A stretch of 64,000 nt of DNA, taken from the NCBI GenBank assembly GCA_038230515.1, contig JBBRND010000019.1, forward strand, positions 1-64,000, read 5' to 3'. Position numbers and translations under genes: made by a program. Under the pieces are notes generated by a model that did no database searches, was not told where the DNA came from, and saw only the letters and a program-made list of their open reading frames with translations. Source of the stretch: JAPLDB01 sp038230515 (GTDB lineage Bacteria; Bacteroidota; Bacteroidia; AKYH767-A; 2013-40CM-41-45). Positions 54,676 to 62,302 of this stretch are shown here, piece by piece. Every line of letters starts with the position of its first letter. Position 1 is the stretch's first letter.

Positions 54676-55335
54676 ATGAAAAAGTTTGAAGTACCCATTA
54701 TCCTCTTTGCAATGTCCAACGCTAAACGGTTTGTCGTTGTGCTCGATTTTCCGAAGGACATTGACGACTTTATCACCTTTGCAAAAAAGATTTACCAGAG
54801 CATGAATGCAGGCGTAGCTTATGCAGGGTCTGCCGCGAAGCTGGCAACGCTTAACACCAACATCGGCAAACTGCTTGCTTCGCATTCCGGCAGCAAGGCA
54901 GTGCCGCCCACTTACACGGTGGCGCAACGCGATGTGGATCTCAACAACGTAAAAAATAATCTCCGCTCCCTGCAAAGCGATGTGCAGGCGCTCGTAGATG
55001 CAGATTCAACCAATGCCGACACGCTTGCAACAGGAGCAGGTATGCGCCTGAAAAAACCGGCTGAAATAAACAAGCAGGACCTTGAACTCAGAGTGGGAGA
55101 AATTTCAGGAACCATTAAAGCCATTGCCAAAGGCGCTGTTGCCAACCGCGCTGCACACGACTGGTGGCTGAGCGAAGATGGCGGCACCACCTGGATTCCA
55201 CAAACGCCTTCGCTGGCTGCTAACACACTTATTACCGGACTCACCCCGAGCAAATATGTGCATGTGCGCCATCGCTACATTTATGCCGGTGGTCCAACTG
55301 ATTATACTGTGAGTGAGGCATTTCTTGTGAGATAA
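54676..55335 (+). CDS. Hypothetical protein with N-terminal helical domain and fibronectin-like C-terminus
   Basis: 219 residues from ATG 54676 (MKKFEVPIILFAMSNAKRF). Residues ~20-140 are helical (AKKIYQSMNAGVAYAGSAAK, DLNNVKNNLRSLQSDVQALV). The last ~60 (HDWWLSEDGGTTWIPQTP, LITGLTPSKYVHVRHRYIYA, YTVSEAFLVR) look like a fibronectin type III-like strand set. There is no signal peptide, so it is likely cytosolic or exported by another route. Similar small proteins occur in several copies in Bacteroidota genomes as far as I recall, but I cannot name a family. Ends with a strong terminator. Confidence 0.6.
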   Translation: MKKFEVPIILFAMSNAKRFVVVLDFPKDIDDFITFAKKIYQSMNAGVAYAGSAAKLATLNTNIGKLLASHSGSKAVPPTYTVAQRDVDLNNVKNNLRSLQSDVQALVDADSTNADTLATGAGMRLKKPAEINKQDLELRVGEISGTIKAIAKGAVANRAAHDWWLSEDGGTTWIPQTPSLAANTLITGLTPSKYVHVRHRYIYAGGPTDYTVSEAFLVR

Positions 55336-55356
55336 AATTTAAGACAGGATGTTAAG

Positions 55357-55382
55357 AAAGCGGCTGCTAAGCCGCTTTTTTT
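55357..55382 (+). terminator. Intrinsic terminator
   Basis: AAGCGGCT pairs with AGCCGCTT across GCTA, followed by TTTTTTATTTT. It lies about 25 bp past the stop at 55335. Confidence 0.85.
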
Positions 55383-55408
55383 ATTTTAAGGAAATACTCG
55401 TTAATAAA

Positions 55409-55840
55409 ATGAAAGGAACTCTCACAGGTTTGAAATGAATTGTGAGAGGTTTGAAAGAAACCATTACAGGTTTGAAAGGAGTTGTGAGAGGAATGAGCAA
55501 AACTCTCACAGGTTTGAAAGGAATTGTGAGAGGTTTGAAAGAAACCCTTACTGGTTTGAAAGGAGTTGTGAGAGGAATGGGCAAAACTCTCACAAGTTTG
55601 AAATGAATTGTGAGAGGTTTGAAAGGAACCCGCACAGGTTTGAAAGGAGTTGTGAGAGGTTTGAAAGGAACCCTCACAAGTTTGAAAGGAATTGTGAGAG
55701 GTTTGAAAGGAACCCGCACAGGTTTGAAAGGAGTTGTGAGAGGTTTGAAAGGAACCCTCACAAGTTTGAAAGGAACAGTAGATGGAATGACCGGAACCTT
55801 CGCTATTGCCAAAGGAAGGTTGAAGAAAAAAGAAAGTTGA
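55409..55840 (+). pseudogene. Heptad-repeat reading frame interrupted by two TGA codons
   Basis: ATG 55409 starts MKGTLTGLK then TGA (55436-55438). The frame continues as IVRGLKE/TGLKGVVRG heptads to a second TGA (55604-55606), then on to KGRLKKKES and a stop at 55838-55840. Removing the two stops would give a continuous 143-codon heptad protein. It may be a decayed gene or simply a repeat array whose 21-bp step keeps one frame open by chance. Overlapping frames in other phases are shadows. Confidence 0.35.
55415..55813. repeat. Array E: 19 tandem units of 21 bp (TTTGAAAGG type)
   Basis: Nineteen 21-bp units from 55415 to 55813 with no indel. Two half types alternate: one with CTCACAGGTTTGAAA and one with TTGTGAGAGGTTTGAAA, so CTCACA and TGTGAG can pair across each 42-bp pair of units. 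Two distant units (55436 and 55604) share the same GGA-to-TGA change, which suggests copying between units. In the frame from ATG 55409 the array reads as heptads (GLKGTLT, GLKGVVR) but with those two TGA stops. Confidence 0.9.
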
Positions 55841-56197
55841 TAAAATCAGTTGAGGAAAACCGAAATGAAATTTGCGTTTACCAGCAACCCGAATGTTGCC
55901 AAGCGAAATAAGGAGTAAGTTTGTTGCGGGTATTTAATTGTTAGCTGCCATTATTTGGAGACACTGCTAACATCAAACTGACGGACATGAAAAGAACATT
56001 TTTTGACGACAAACGAAATGACATAACATCATTATCAGACAGCCAACGCAAAGAAGTTTTATTTTTTGCCACCGCATATTTTTTGTTTTTTAATTTTATT
56101 GCCCCTACACAAAACACACTTTCATTTTTTGCAACCCTCAAATTAACTGCAGAAAGAAAATGAAAGAGTGTTTTCGCCAACGCTTTATCTTCACAGC
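55841..56197. other. Intergenic region with inverted repeat
   Basis: GTTAGC (55940-55945) and GCTAAC (55966-55971) form a 32-bp inverted repeat ahead of the accessory cluster. No gene recognised; a minus-strand 93-codon frame has no convincing features. Confidence 0.4.
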
Positions 56198-57292
56198 ATG
56201 AAAGTTTATCTAATACGGACACCTGAATACGACCTTGAACATTTTGAAGAAGTTCATGAGTTGCTTAGTTCCTTTGATGGACCTTTGGAATTTGTTTCAG
56301 ACAGATATGAATTCAATCCAGAACAGTTTCCTTTTCTACAAAAGTTTTGGGAAGATTTCCGATTTCCTTCATACGAATCTGATGTTAGGAAAATAAACTT
56401 TGACCAAGACCGAGGCAAGCCATTAAGCTGGAAGGAATTGTTCACTCTTTGTGACTTTTATAGAAACACTTTCAAAATAAAAAAAGATGACTTTATTGCT
56501 GTTCTTACAGTTAGGAAAAATGCTTTAAATTGGTTTAGTCATTGTGATTCAAACAAAAACATATTTGTTCATACAGGCGATTGGGAATACTACACTAAAG
56601 CACCACAGAAATTTCCTGTTGCTTATCAGGTTGTAGAAAACATTATGCAGGACTTGATGAAGTTGGATACAGAGCAAATTCCAAATCCAAACATCCATGT
56701 TGAACCACTTGGTTGCATGAATGATTTTTGCCAAAATAAACAGCAGGTAATTCTAAAGTTGCGGACAGGCGATATTTGTTTTGATTGCTTGACTAAAATG
56801 CGAGAAGAAAAAGTTGATGATGAAATAATAAATCAAGCAATAGGAATTTTTGAAGCAATAAGAAATCAACTTCTATTTAAACAGGGTTTTACAAGGAACT
56901 TAAATCCGAAGGCAATTAAAATTGATGTGAAAGGAAACATAACAATTGGCGACAAAGAAATTAAACTTGATTATCTGCCAAAGACCCTTTTCATTTTCTT
57001 TCTTAATCATAAGGAAGGAATTTCACTCAATGATTTGCAGTCCCACAAAGAGGAGCTTTTTGCAATTTACAAAAAGCTTAGACCAGCAGGAGAAGCGTCA
57101 AGGATTGACGACCTTACAAAACCGTATCACGAGGACGGCACTTTCTCCGTTAACAAGAGTAGATTAAATAAAAAACTCAAATCTGAACTGGGAGAACCAT
57201 TAGCTAACTTCTACTATCTTGACGGCAATAGAGGTGAGGCTTTCAAAATCAGCATCAGTCCTGATTTTGTCTCTGTTGATATCCGCTATTAA
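56198..57292 (+). CDS. Hypothetical protein with zinc-ribbon-like cysteines and C-terminal winged-helix-like domain
   Basis: 364 residues from ATG 56198 (MKVYLIRTPEYDLEHFEEVH). An N-terminal ~190-residue domain is unrecognised; it contains TVRKNALNWF and HTGDWEYYTKAPQKFP. Then come four cysteines in two CxxC-like pairs, GCMNDFCQNK and DICFDCLTK (near residues 170 and 200), probably binding zinc. The C-terminal ~130 residues (GDKEIKLDYLPKTLFIFFLN, SLNDLQSHKEELFAIYKKL, NKSRLNKKLKSELGE) resemble a winged helix. It may be a DNA-binding sensor, but this is inference. It ends just before a 21-bp dyad pair and the promoter of the next operon. Confidence 0.6.
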   Translation: MKVYLIRTPEYDLEHFEEVHELLSSFDGPLEFVSDRYEFNPEQFPFLQKFWEDFRFPSYESDVRKINFDQDRGKPLSWKELFTLCDFYRNTFKIKKDDFIAVLTVRKNALNWFSHCDSNKNIFVHTGDWEYYTKAPQKFPVAYQVVENIMQDLMKLDTEQIPNPNIHVEPLGCMNDFCQNKQQVILKLRTGDICFDCLTKMREEKVDDEIINQAIGIFEAIRNQLLFKQGFTRNLNPKAIKIDVKGNITIGDKEIKLDYLPKTLFIFFLNHKEGISLNDLQSHKEELFAIYKKLRPAGEASRIDDLTKPYHEDGTFSVNKSRLNKKLKSELGEPLANFYYLDGNRGEAFKISISPDFVSVDIRY

Positions 57293-57299
57293 CCCTGCT

Positions 57300-57336
57300 T
57301 TTGCAACCTTGCAAACCGACTTTGTAACCTTACAAA
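57300..57336. repeat. Two palindromic units 21 bp apart with compensatory change
   Basis: TTTGCAACCTTGCAAA (57300-57315) and TTTGTAACCTTACAAA (57321-57336). Each is a perfect 7-bp inverted repeat around CC. Unit 2 differs from unit 1 by C-to-T in the left arm and G-to-A in the right arm, which keeps pairing. They begin 8 bp past the stop codon of the upstream gene. Confidence 0.85.
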
Positions 57337-57337
57337 G

Positions 57338-57369
57338 CTTGGCTTCGCCTACCCATCATTCTACTTTTG
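57338..57369 (+). promoter_or_regulatory. Promoter of the accessory operon
   Basis: CTTG (57338-57341), 20-base spacer, TACTTTTG (57362-57369) approximates TTTG-N19-21-TAnnTTTG. The ATG at 57411 follows after 41 bases. The -33 region directly abuts the second palindrome, so a protein bound there could affect transcription. Confidence 0.55.
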
Positions 57370-57410
57370 CTTCATCAAACCGATAAACGGATTGACAGAA
57401 CAAAAAAAGA

Positions 57411-57821
57411 ATGAGCAAAATGATTTACCAAGAAACAGAAACTTTAAGACAGTTAGCCAAAAGCTGGAACAATCTTGACACCAGCTTTATTGAAAAAGAA
57501 TTGGCTGACGATTTTATTTATGAATCTCAATGGGTGCTAACCCCCATTGAAGGAAAAGGAGAGTTCCTCTCCTATCTCCAATCAAAATTTATCGCCATTA
57601 AAACCGCGATGCAGTCGCAGACAATGGCTGTAACGGCTGAAATTGCTTTGCAGCCTTCCATGCAAAACAAACCTTGTATTGTGCTTACTCAAATCACATC
57701 AGAAGGAATCAGACAAGTTTCAGTGCTGATAAAAATTCAGCACAAAAAAATCAAACGCATTGATGTGTGTTTTATTCCAGACCCGACAGAAGCAGAATTA
57801 ACAGGAGAATTTCCAAAGTAA
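57411..57821 (+). CDS. NTF2-like/SnoaL-type protein
   Basis: 136 residues. ETLRQLAKSWNNLDTSFIEK, then LADDFIYESQWVLTPIEGKG and EFLSYLQSKFIAIK follow the helix-strand pattern of small NTF2-like domains. The last strands (IRQVSVLIKIQHKKIKRIDV) complete the cone fold. These domains may be small-ligand binding, ketosteroid isomerase-like, or structural. First gene of the 57.4-60.3 kb run. Cytosolic. Confidence 0.65.
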   Translation: MSKMIYQETETLRQLAKSWNNLDTSFIEKELADDFIYESQWVLTPIEGKGEFLSYLQSKFIAIKTAMQSQTMAVTAEIALQPSMQNKPCIVLTQITSEGIRQVSVLIKIQHKKIKRIDVCFIPDPTEAELTGEFPK

Positions 57822-57840
57822 TTTTTAAGTCAACATAAAA

Positions 57841-58104
57841 ATGACTACAGAATACAGCAATCTTTTAAAAAGCCCAAGATGGTTTGAGAAAAGGAAAATC
57901 ATTTTGGCAAGAGACAACAACAAGTGCCGTTGTTGCGGTGCAACAAGTGGACTTCATGTGCATCACAGGCAATATCATGTGAGTAAACGGACAGGACAAT
58001 TTCAACTTCCCTGGAAGTATCAGAACAAATATCTAATAACGCTTTGTGATAAGTGTCATACAGCGGGACATAAAAATTTAAAAGTTCCATCATTCACAAT
58101 TTAA
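57841..58104 (+). CDS. Small HNH-type protein
   Basis: 87 residues. Two zinc-type pairs, CRCCGATSGLHVHHRQYH and LCDKCHTAGHKN, give the CxxC...HHxxH...CxxCH layout of HNH endonucleases. HVHH supplies the catalytic His, and N in GHKN fits the HNH signature. The protein is short, without a recognised DNA-binding extension, so it may need a partner. It starts 19 bp after the NTF2-like gene. Possible roles: endonuclease in a defence or mobile module, or a DNA-processing factor. Confidence 0.7.
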   Translation: MTTEYSNLLKSPRWFEKRKIILARDNNKCRCCGATSGLHVHHRQYHVSKRTGQFQLPWKYQNKYLITLCDKCHTAGHKNLKVPSFTI

Positions 58105-58127
58105 TTAACAATCAAAAAAATAAAACA

Positions 58128-58703
58128 ATGAGAATCTTTAATCTATTCGGCAAAAAGCCACAGACAACAGAATCGGCAGCAGTTATTGCCCACCCCGAAA
58201 CAACAGTTTTGGAAAAACAACAGGAAAACATACCGCCAGTTGATTTATTCATTGACGATGAAGCACCACAATCGGAGCAAGTTGTTGAACAAACACAGAG
58301 CAAAATAACTCTGTTTAGAAGTCAAAATCATTATTCAATCGGATATAATGATGGACACAATTTTCATTCAAGTGAAATGTTGGAGATTGGTAAGAGAAAA
58401 ATAAGAACCGAATTCAGATTTATTCTTGAACAAGAAATAGAAGAAATGAATCAGAAAAAGCTACAACTAAAAATGTTAGTAGTTGATGTGCGAAAAGTTT
58501 CTGACGATACAAGAGAGAAATTGGAATTGAATGTAACTGAAATAGAAAAATCACTAATGAAATTAGAGAAGGAGAAGGAACTTTCAGTTGAAAATGAGGG
58601 ATTGGTTTCCAATGCAATTCAAAGCTATCATCAGGGTTTTATTCAAGGTTCAAACGATTACATTGAATCTGAAAAGTTTCTTAATGCAGCAAATATATTT
58701 TAA
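58128..58703 (+). CDS. Coiled-coil hypothetical protein
   Basis: 191 residues. The N-terminal third is acidic and disordered (QTTESAAVIAHPETTVLEKQ). Residues 65-80 (LFRSQNHYSIGYNDGHNFHS) precede a helical coiled coil at about 87-165 (RTEFRFILEQEIEEMNQKKL, KLELNVTEIEKSLMKLEKEK). It ends IQGSNDYIESEKFLNAANIF. No family recognised. It lies 23 bp after the HNH gene and 18 bp before the DUF4407 gene, in the same transcript. Confidence 0.6.
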   Translation: MRIFNLFGKKPQTTESAAVIAHPETTVLEKQQENIPPVDLFIDDEAPQSEQVVEQTQSKITLFRSQNHYSIGYNDGHNFHSSEMLEIGKRKIRTEFRFILEQEIEEMNQKKLQLKMLVVDVRKVSDDTREKLELNVTEIEKSLMKLEKEKELSVENEGLVSNAIQSYHQGFIQGSNDYIESEKFLNAANIF

Positions 58704-58721
58704 TCCTAAAAACCCAAAGTC

Positions 58722-59708
58722 ATGTTGAAAATTTATAGCGTCATCATCGGAGAAAACCCAAAATACACAGCCACATTTCAACCGGCAAGTAAACGGAAAG
58801 TCGCCTTGTATGCAAACTGCTTAATCGTTCCGGTAATTCTTTGGTTCATCAACGGCTACTTACTTGTGAGCAACGTATTGGAAGGAAACATTTTCACTTC
58901 TATTCTAACCGCTTGCATTGCAGCATTTATTATTTTCTTAATTGAGAGAGCAATCGTAATGTCAAACGGAAGCAAACCAATTTTTTGGTTTAGAATTATT
59001 CTTGGGTTCATTGTTGCCTCATTAGGTTCAATAAGTTTGGACGAAGTAATTTTCAAACACGACATTGACAATCAAGTTAAATACTACAAGCAAGCAGAAG
59101 TTGACAGTGCCGCTCAGAAGACTGAAGAGGAATATCAGAATCAAATTGCAAAACAAACAATTATTGTTACTATCGCTAAAGCAGAATCGCAATCTTCTTG
59201 GGAAAAATGGCGATGTGAAATTGAAGGAAGCTGTGGTAGTAAGATTCCGGGAAATTCTTCAAGGGCTAAGGCTGACAGTATAGTAGCAATCAAAAATGAA
59301 ATATATTTTCATAGTGAGGAAGCGAAGTTTTTAATTCTTCAATCCTCACTGACCACACAAAAGGAAAAAGCAAAGACGAAAGCTGAAGCTGACTTCAACG
59401 GAAACGCCTTGCTTGTTAGAATCCGGGCAATGTTTGATTTGATTACCAAAGACAAATTCATGCTTGGCGTTTACATTCTTTTCACATTGTTTCTTTTTTG
59501 CATAGAGTTTCTTGTAGTGCTAATAAAAATTGGAAGCAAAAATTCCATTGACGAAGACCTTGAAAAAGCAAGAGAGGTATTGTTAAGAGCAAAAACAAAA
59601 AAAACACTTGACCGAAGTGAGATTTTTTTTCAGCCAGAACATTTTGTTCCTTCTGTTCAGTCAGCAAACGCACTGGTAAAACAAAATGTATCATCCATAT
59701 TTCGTTAA
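58722..59708 (+). CDS. DUF4407-domain membrane protein
   Basis: 328 residues. Three membrane helices near the N-terminus (about 26-50, LYANCLIVPVILWFINGYLL; 58-74; 85-103, WFRIILGFIVASLGSISL), then a long helical soluble part (about 118-240) and a fourth helix (about 247-272, MLGVYILFTLFLFCIEFLVV). LIERAIVMSNG and ISLDEVIFKHDID fit the DUF4407 family, whose function is unknown and which is often found near mobile or defence genes. It lies in the centre of this operon. Confidence 0.75.
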   Translation: MLKIYSVIIGENPKYTATFQPASKRKVALYANCLIVPVILWFINGYLLVSNVLEGNIFTSILTACIAAFIIFLIERAIVMSNGSKPIFWFRIILGFIVASLGSISLDEVIFKHDIDNQVKYYKQAEVDSAAQKTEEEYQNQIAKQTIIVTIAKAESQSSWEKWRCEIEGSCGSKIPGNSSRAKADSIVAIKNEIYFHSEEAKFLILQSSLTTQKEKAKTKAEADFNGNALLVRIRAMFDLITKDKFMLGVYILFTLFLFCIEFLVVLIKIGSKNSIDEDLEKAREVLLRAKTKKTLDRSEIFFQPEHFVPSVQSANALVKQNVSSIFR

Positions 59709-59725
59709 TCTAAAAATCAATCGCT

Positions 59726-59887
59726 ATGACAGAAATAGAAATCATTAATGTTCCTTCCATAAAACGCGAAGTTAAAATAGACAAAGCAACAAGACAAAAA
59801 TTGCTGAGTCAAGTTAAAGAAGAAGCACAGGTAAACGAACTTTTTAATTTAACCTCTAAAAATTATTCAGATGCAAAATACAATTAA
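59726..59887 (+). CDS. Very small protein, 53 residues
   Basis: MTEIEIINVPSIKREVKIDK begins a 53-residue frame ending KNYSDAKYN. It starts 17 bp after the DUF4407 stop and overlaps the next ATG (59871) by 17 bp, a tight operon-like arrangement. Mixed charge, helical centre (ATRQKLLSQVKEEAQVNELF). No family recognised. Confidence 0.6.
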   Translation: MTEIEIINVPSIKREVKIDKATRQKLLSQVKEEAQVNELFNLTSKNYSDAKYN

Positions 59888-60347
59888 GAATGCCCTTGAC
59901 AGCAACAAATTGAGATTTCAAACTCTTGTTAGTAAACAAAATCAAACAGTCTACAAACTAGGTATCGGACTTGAAAATGGAAGAGCAGACACATCCATTG
60001 ACATTCGGACAGAGCCGCAGCAGGTTTTAATATTTACAGTTTGTCCCACAACAATTCCCGCAAATCAGCGTTTGAGAATTTCAGAATTTATTACAAGAGC
60101 AAACAAGGGATTAATCATTGGAAACTTTGAACTAGACTTTGAAGATGGAGAACTTAGATATAAGGCGTCATATTTTTTTGATGATACTTTTCCCAACTCT
60201 GAAGAAGTATTTATACGAAATCTATACGCAACATTCAATATGATGGACAGGTATCTTCCAGGAATTATGTCAGTAATTTATGCAAATGTTTTGCCGAGCA
60301 ATGCGATAAGTCAAATTGAAAATGTTGTAAATCCATCTATGAATTAA
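59871..60347 (+). CDS. YbjN-like protein
   Basis: 158 residues. FQTLVSKQNQTVYKLGIGLE, FTVCPTTIPANQRLRISEFI, ANKGLIIGNFELDFEDGELR and YKASYFFDDTFPNSEEVFIR follow the YbjN/type III chaperone-like fold (strand-helix-strand). Members of the family often bind or chaperone partner proteins. It is the last gene of the 57.4-60.3 kb run, with its start inside the preceding small gene. Confidence 0.7.
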   Translation: MQNTIKNALDSNKLRFQTLVSKQNQTVYKLGIGLENGRADTSIDIRTEPQQVLIFTVCPTTIPANQRLRISEFITRANKGLIIGNFELDFEDGELRYKASYFFDDTFPNSEEVFIRNLYATFNMMDRYLPGIMSVIYANVLPSNAISQIENVVNPSMN

Positions 60348-60643
60348 ATGCCTGTAAACCTTAACACGACACATTTTCGTGGACAGATAACTTTACTGCA
60401 CACCACATGCAGATAAATGAACCCACCACCCGACAGGTCGCGCAGCACCTGTTGGGTGTAAATAAAAAAAACACAAACACCTGACAGGAGAAAAAACTAC
60501 CTGACAGGTGGGGAGAACAGGTGGGGAGAATATTTATGAAGTGAGTAGCAAAAACGGAACACGCACGAAGGGAAAAGTAATTAAGCAATGAAAAACCTGC
60601 TTGCAGGAAGCTACGCTAACCTGTCAGCATTTCAATTTTTTCT
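60348..60643. other. Intergenic region rich in GACAGG repeats
   Basis: Contains a hairpin CACCCGACAGGT (60427-60438) / ACCTGTTGGGTG (60447-60458), a palindrome ACCTGACAGGT (60499-60509), CCTGCTTGCAGG (60596-60607), and the block described as a direct repeat below. No gene seen. Confidence 0.6.
60427..60637. repeat. REP-like element, copy 1, upstream of the glycosyltransferase
   Basis: Two conserved blocks: ACAGGTCGCGCAGCACCTGT (60433-60452) and GAAGCTACGCTAACCTGTCA (60608-60627), the latter continuing with GCATTTCAA. A related pair lies at 62303-62391. The distance to the start codon at 60644 is 6 bp. Confidence 0.7.
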
Positions 60644-62299
60644 ATGAGCAAAAAAACATTGCAGAAGAAACAAGCAGTTGCTGCTCCAAAAAAGAAAGCC
60701 AAAGTTTCTGCATGGGATAGGGCGGAGGAATTTCTGCAACGCAGGCAAACGCTAACAGGAATAATTCTGCTGGTGCTTTTTCTTTTATTCGGAATAGCAC
60801 TCTTTGATGTAAAAATTTCTTTAGGCGGAGATGATGCCACCTACATTGAAAGAGGTTACAACTTCATTAAGCACGGAGAAATTACTTTTTACCAGGGACC
60901 ATTGTATCCGTGCGTGCTCGGAGTTTTTATCGGCATCTTCGGAGTTAACATAACAGCGCTGAAGCTAGTGAGCTTTGTATTCATGCTGCTGCAGATGGTT
61001 TTTCTTTTTCTCGCTTTGCGCAGGCGTGTTCCTCAGTTGATTTTATTTTTTCTGCTCCTCTTCGTTGCTACTAATAGCTGGCTGCTGTATTACAGCAGTC
61101 AAACCTTTACCGAAGCACTGTTTATGTGCCTGCAGGCACTTGCTTTGTTTGTTACTTTTAAGTTGCTCGATAGCGAAGAAGAAAACACAGGGCTGAAAAA
61201 GAATTACAGGATTTGGATTGCCATGGGTTTCATGATGCTGATACTTTCGCTTTGTAAAAGTGTTGCCATTGTTTGCTTTATTCCCATCCTTGTTTATTTC
61301 GCACTGAAGCGCAAATGGATTCCTGCTGCGTTGTCGTTCGCAAGTTTTCTATCATGGAAAATTATTTACGAAGTATGCATGCGCGTGTTTTACAAAGCGC
61401 CAGACATTGGGCAGTTCAGGCAAATTCTTTTAAAAGATTTGTATCAGCCAGCCCACGGCTATGAAACTATGCCCGGGTTGATAACACGCGTTACTGAAAA
61501 CCTCCATACTTATTTGTCCATGCACCTATTAAGAATGTTGGGAATTGAGAATGAGGATTACTATGCCGTAAGCGCACCTTTAGCTTACCTGGTGGCGTTG
61601 CTGCTTATCTCCTGCACTGTTTATCTTTATAAAAAGAATAAGTATATTTTTTTCATTGCAGTGTATTCGTTGGTTCTGTATGCAGGAATTTTTTTCGGTA
61701 TTCAGGCAAGCAACATGCAGTCGCGGCTTATTATTATTCTTTTGCCGCTCACGTATCTTGTTCTGATAAGTGCCGGTTATTATGTAAGCAGAAGCTACCG
61801 TAAACCGGGGATTGCCATTATTTTGTTTTTTGTGGTACTTATGTTTGTTCAACTGAAAGATACAATCACCATGAGTGAACAAAATTTGCCTTTGCTGAAA
61901 AGAAATTTGAAAGGAGATATGTGCTACGGTTTCACTCCTGACTGGGTGAATTATCTCACACTAAGCCGCTGGTGTGCCGATAATCTTCCGGAAAATAGTT
62001 TGGTTGCCTGTAGAAAAGGTTCTATGTCGTTTGTGTATGGAAGAGGAAAACGCTTTTATGAAATTAATGTGGCTGATGTGACCGATGCAGACTCTGTGTT
62101 GACAGAAATGAAACAAGCTGGCGTAACACACTTTATTTTGGCGGGATTGCGGGCGCATCCTGAAGCCAATGACGGACACTTTATGAATACGCTCAACAGA
62201 AAATTTTTTAATGTGCATAAAAAGTACCCTGAGAAAATAAAGCTGGTAAATAAAATAGGAACTGAAGAAGCCGCATCCCTTTACGAAATTGTATATTGA
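60644..62299 (+). CDS. Membrane glycosyltransferase of the GT-C type (family 39-like)
   Basis: 551 residues. A basic N-terminus (QKKQAVAAPKKKAKVSAWD) precedes helix 1 (TGIILLVLFLLFGIALF, about 39-55). The first periplasmic loop carries the acidic pair GGDDATYIERGY and GPLYPCVLGVFIGIFG, as in ArnT/PMT-like GT-C enzymes. About ten further helices follow (e.g. FMLLQMVFLFLALRRR, LILFFLLLFVATNSW). A soluble C-terminal part (~100 residues, CYGFTPDWVNYLTLSRWCAD) closes the protein. The enzyme would move a sugar from a polyprenyl-phosphate donor at the outer face of the inner membrane. Its donor is unknown. Flanked by direct REP-like repeats. Confidence 0.82.
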   Translation: MSKKTLQKKQAVAAPKKKAKVSAWDRAEEFLQRRQTLTGIILLVLFLLFGIALFDVKISLGGDDATYIERGYNFIKHGEITFYQGPLYPCVLGVFIGIFGVNITALKLVSFVFMLLQMVFLFLALRRRVPQLILFFLLLFVATNSWLLYYSSQTFTEALFMCLQALALFVTFKLLDSEEENTGLKKNYRIWIAMGFMMLILSLCKSVAIVCFIPILVYFALKRKWIPAALSFASFLSWKIIYEVCMRVFYKAPDIGQFRQILLKDLYQPAHGYETMPGLITRVTENLHTYLSMHLLRMLGIENEDYYAVSAPLAYLVALLLISCTVYLYKKNKYIFFIAVYSLVLYAGIFFGIQASNMQSRLIIILLPLTYLVLISAGYYVSRSYRKPGIAIILFFVVLMFVQLKDTITMSEQNLPLLKRNLKGDMCYGFTPDWVNYLTLSRWCADNLPENSLVACRKGSMSFVYGRGKRFYEINVADVTDADSVLTEMKQAGVTHFILAGLRAHPEANDGHFMNTLNRKFFNVHKKYPEKIKLVNKIGTEEAASLYEIVY

Positions 62300-62302
62300 A
62301 GC

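Noticed and set aside
55436..55606. UGA recoded as glycine to rescue the array E frame
   Set aside because: UGA ends many genes in the window in the normal way, including the DUF4175 gene (ATGA overlap) and the adhesin gene (5731-5733), so recoding is not supported.
9001..55813. CRISPR interpretation of the repeat arrays
   Set aside because: The units are contiguous with no unique spacers, no cas genes are present, and unit sequences differ within arrays.
55435..55911. Plus-strand 158-residue reading frame over array E
   Set aside because: It is one of three open phases over the same repeat and has arginine-rich low complexity (CERFERN); it lacks a start context and does not end at a natural boundary.
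55940..55971. Integron attC site
   Set aside because: The core boxes do not fit GTTRRRY/RYYYAAC, and no integrase gene is in the window.
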